8,118 nt of DNA from Bdellovibrio sp. (GTDB lineage Bacteria > Bdellovibrionota > Bdellovibrionia > Bdellovibrionales > Bdellovibrionaceae), in NCBI GenBank assembly GCA_019104905.1, contig JAHRXB010000046.1, positions 1 to 8,118 on the forward strand, read 5' to 3'. Position numbers and translations under genes: made by a program. The notes beneath the pieces were generated by a model. The model did not search any database. It worked only from the letters and a program-made list of their open reading frames with translations, and had not been told where the DNA came from. Below, piece by piece: positions 6,734 to 8,118 of this stretch. Position 1 is the first letter of the stretch. Every line of letters begins with the position of its first letter.

Positions 6734-7465
6734 TTAATCTTGAACTTCTAAACGATAGCCCAAGGATGGCACCGCAACGATGCGGCCATTGAATTTCTGA
6801 ATTTTGCGTTTGAGATAGTTGATCTGCGAGTCTACGTTTCGGGACGTCACTTCGGTATCACCCCAAATTTCCGTCAAACATTTCTCACGAGTCACAAGAT
6901 TATTTTTAGCTGCCACAAGCAGCTTCAAAATATCAAACTGTTTCGGCGTTAAACCAACTTCTTCATTATCAACAAAAACTTGTCGCGAAAGAAGGTTCAT
7001 GCGCAGATTTGCCGCAATCAACTCGGAAGCCATTTCCGGCTCTTTATCAGAAAGACGAGCTTTGATTCTCAAAACCAACTCTTTCACGTGGAACGGCTTA
7101 GAAATAAAGTCATCCGCACCCGTCTCAAAGGCTTTGATTCTTTCATCAATCGTCGCGGCACCCGACACAAAAATAATCGGTGTGTTTTTCGTTGATTCAC
7201 TTTCGCGAACCATACGACAGACATCCACGCCCATGACTCCCGGCATTTTATAATCCAGCAAAATCAAATCCGGTCTTTTATCATTAATAAGCTTCACGGC
7301 AGCTGAACTGTCTGAGGTGTACGAGCATTCGTAGGTTGAGCCTAGGATTTCCGCCAGAAGCTTGCAGCTTTCTTCATAGTCATCAACGATAACAATCTTT
7401 TTGGCAGCCAAGTCCGCACCTCTTAAGGGATTGGTCGTAGTAAACATATTCATATTTTGTAGCAT
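6734..7465 (-). CDS. OmpR/PhoB-type response regulator without adjacent kinase
   Basis: DNA-binding response regulator of 243 residues from ATG 7465. Receiver domain, about residues 22-140: acidic pair D28-D29 (IVIVDD), phospho-acceptor D71 (LILLDYKMPG), S101 (FVSG) and K123 (SKPF), so all switch residues are intact. DNA-binding winged helix, about 155-243: LTPKQFDILKLL, the recognition helix SRNVDSQINYLKRKI, and the wing ending SLGYRLE. The start is uncertain: TTG 7489 and ATGs at 7453 and 7447 are also in frame, and none has a clear Shine-Dalgarno site. All leave 14 or more residues before the usual receiver start. No histidine kinase is visible. It follows the SUI1 gene by 42 bases with no terminator between, so it is likely in the spoVR-sui1 operon. 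Target genes unknown. Confidence 0.9.
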   Translation of the reverse strand: MLQNMNMFTTTNPLRGADLAAKKIVIVDDYEESCKLLAEILGSTYECSYTSDSSAAVKLINDKRPDLILLDYKMPGVMGVDVCRMVRESESTKNTPIIFVSGAATIDERIKAFETGADDFISKPFHVKELVLRIKARLSDKEPEMASELIAANLRMNLLSRQVFVDNEEVGLTPKQFDILKLLVAAKNNLVTREKCLTEIWGDTEVTSRNVDSQINYLKRKIQKFNGRIVAVPSLGYRLEVQD

Positions 7466-7507
7466 CTCGCGATCATCTTTAAAATTCAAGATCTAGTGGG
7501 TCCAGAT

Positions 7508-7870
7508 TTATACACCTTTGTACTTGATCTTCTTACCCTCAAGTATCTTCTTAAGTTGATCCCTTTTGTCACCTTGTATTTCAATTATACCACTTTTGTC
7601 GGATAAAGTGTGAGTCCCACCCACGCCACATTTTGCTTTGAGCTCTTTCGCCAGTGTCTTTAAATAGTCCTCATTGCGAGGGAAACCATCCATAACTGTG
7701 ACGGTTTTTCCGCCGCGCCCGCCTTTCTCTAAACGAAACACCACTGTAAACTGCGCTACCTCCATGCTGTCTTGGGGACGACACTGGCATTCCCCTTTCA
7801 GCTCTTTACACTGAGGGCAGCGAATGTTGTCTTTGGGGTCAGTACTGTAAACTAAACGAGTATTCTTCAT
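7508..7870 (-). CDS. SUI1/YciH-family eIF1-like protein with four-cysteine motif
   Basis: A 120-residue relative of eukaryotic and archaeal initiation factor eIF1/aIF1 and E. coli YciH; the cellular role of bacterial members is unsettled. RLVYSTD near the N-terminus matches YciH. Residues 18-30 hold CX2C-X6-CXC (C18, C21, C28, C30), the arrangement found at the N-terminus of archaeal aIF1 and probably able to bind zinc. The SUI1 domain fills residues about 40-120: GGRGGKTVTVMDG, LAKELKAKCGVGG, and IIEIQGDKRDQLKKIL, the hallmark segment. ATG 7870 overlaps the TGA of the spoVR gene (ATGA), with AAGGGA close before it, so translation is coupled. It is followed by the response regulator. Family assignment is strong; a function in start-codon selection is only by analogy. 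Confidence 0.92.
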   Translation of the reverse strand: MKNTRLVYSTDPKDNIRCPQCKELKGECQCRPQDSMEVAQFTVVFRLEKGGRGGKTVTVMDGFPRNEDYLKTLAKELKAKCGVGGTHTLSDKSGIIEIQGDKRDQLKKILEGKKIKYKGV

Positions 7871-8118
7871 GTCCCTTGCTTTTCTTCATTTGCGGGATTC
7901 GGGCTCGGCTCTTGGCCTAGCTTGTGCTGAGTATACTCCTTCCCATCAAATCTAAAAAGCTGCGGAGTTTCATCCATGACCGTTGCAATATTGACTGGGC
8001 GCTTCCACATCCTGAAGACATTCTTCAACGTCTCACTCATAAAGTCGGGCTGCATATCAATACCTTCGTGAAGATGAGTTAAAAGAAGCTCTCCACGATT
8101 CTCAAAGTTGGCATCCTC
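7867..8118 (-). CDS. SpoVR-family protein, C-terminal 83 residues only
   Basis: The frame is open to the right edge, so only the last 83 codons of a protein usually about 450-520 residues are seen. The visible part has the family's C-terminal signature: NRGELLLTHLHEGIDMQ, then ETLKNVFRMWKRPVNIATV and QLFRFDGKEYTQHKL, followed by a polar tail. SpoVR was named for a Bacillus spore-cortex phenotype. In Proteobacteria the gene normally accompanies a PrkA-type serine kinase (yeaG) and a VWA-domain protein (yeaH) and responds to starvation or stress; those genes would be expected upstream, beyond the window. The molecular activity is unknown. An internal ATG at 8055 is not the start. The stop overlaps the SUI1 start by ATGA. 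Confidence 0.9.
   Translation of the reverse strand, partial: EDANFENRGELLLTHLHEGIDMQPDFMSETLKNVFRMWKRPVNIATVMDETPQLFRFDGKEYTQHKLGQEPSPNPANEEKQGT

Noticed and set aside
6819..7253. 144-residue plus-strand frame opposite the response regulator
   Set aside because: Covers the receiver and DNA-binding motifs of the real gene in antisense and has no supporting start signals.
7507..7512. TATAAA on the minus strand as a -10 for the response regulator
   Set aside because: No acceptable -35 at 16-18 bases upstream; read-through from the upstream genes is simpler.

Overview
The window looks like chromosomal core DNA of a Bdellovibrio-like predatory bacterium (Bdellovibrionota). The evidence is moderate GC content, an rpsU-yqeY-dnaG gene order, and the style of the DnaG, bS21, SpoVR and TerC proteins. 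This assignment is inferred from protein recognition only. Coding density is very high: no gene-free stretch exceeds about 180 bases, and no mobile element, CRISPR array, tRNA or rRNA was seen.

Left part (1-2240, minus strand): a version of the macromolecular-synthesis operon, transcribed leftwards as rpsU (ribosomal protein bS21), yqeY (GatB/YqeY domain), then dnaG (primase, running off the left edge). A sigma70-type promoter precedes rpsU. Hairpins in both intergenic gaps could set the relative output of the three genes. Centre (2282-5380, plus strand): a promoter followed by a TerC-family membrane protein. Its stop codon overlaps the GTG start of an unusual fusion of a TadA-type tRNA adenosine deaminase with a Nudix hydrolase domain. 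Next comes an RhlE-like DEAD-box RNA helicase, whose best promoter would give an almost leaderless mRNA.

Right-centre (5377-6733, mostly minus strand): a secreted protein with the signature of the protein-glutaminase (protein-glutamine deamidase) family, including a candidate Cys157-His202-Asp221 triad. It overlaps by ATGA with a 94-residue secreted protein of unknown function. Its upstream region holds a FliA-like promoter candidate, an alternative sigma70 -10 and a perfect GGACC/GGTCC palindrome. A possible 29-codon membrane microprotein lies on the opposite strand. This pair is the best candidate here for a little-described system: a secreted protein-modifying enzyme and its coupled partner in a probable predator.

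Right edge (6706-8118, minus strand): the C-terminal end of a SpoVR-family protein, ATGA-coupled to a SUI1/YciH-type eIF1-like protein that carries an archaeal-style four-cysteine motif, then an orphan OmpR/PhoB-type response regulator closed by a strong terminator. The three probably form one operon whose promoter lies outside the window.
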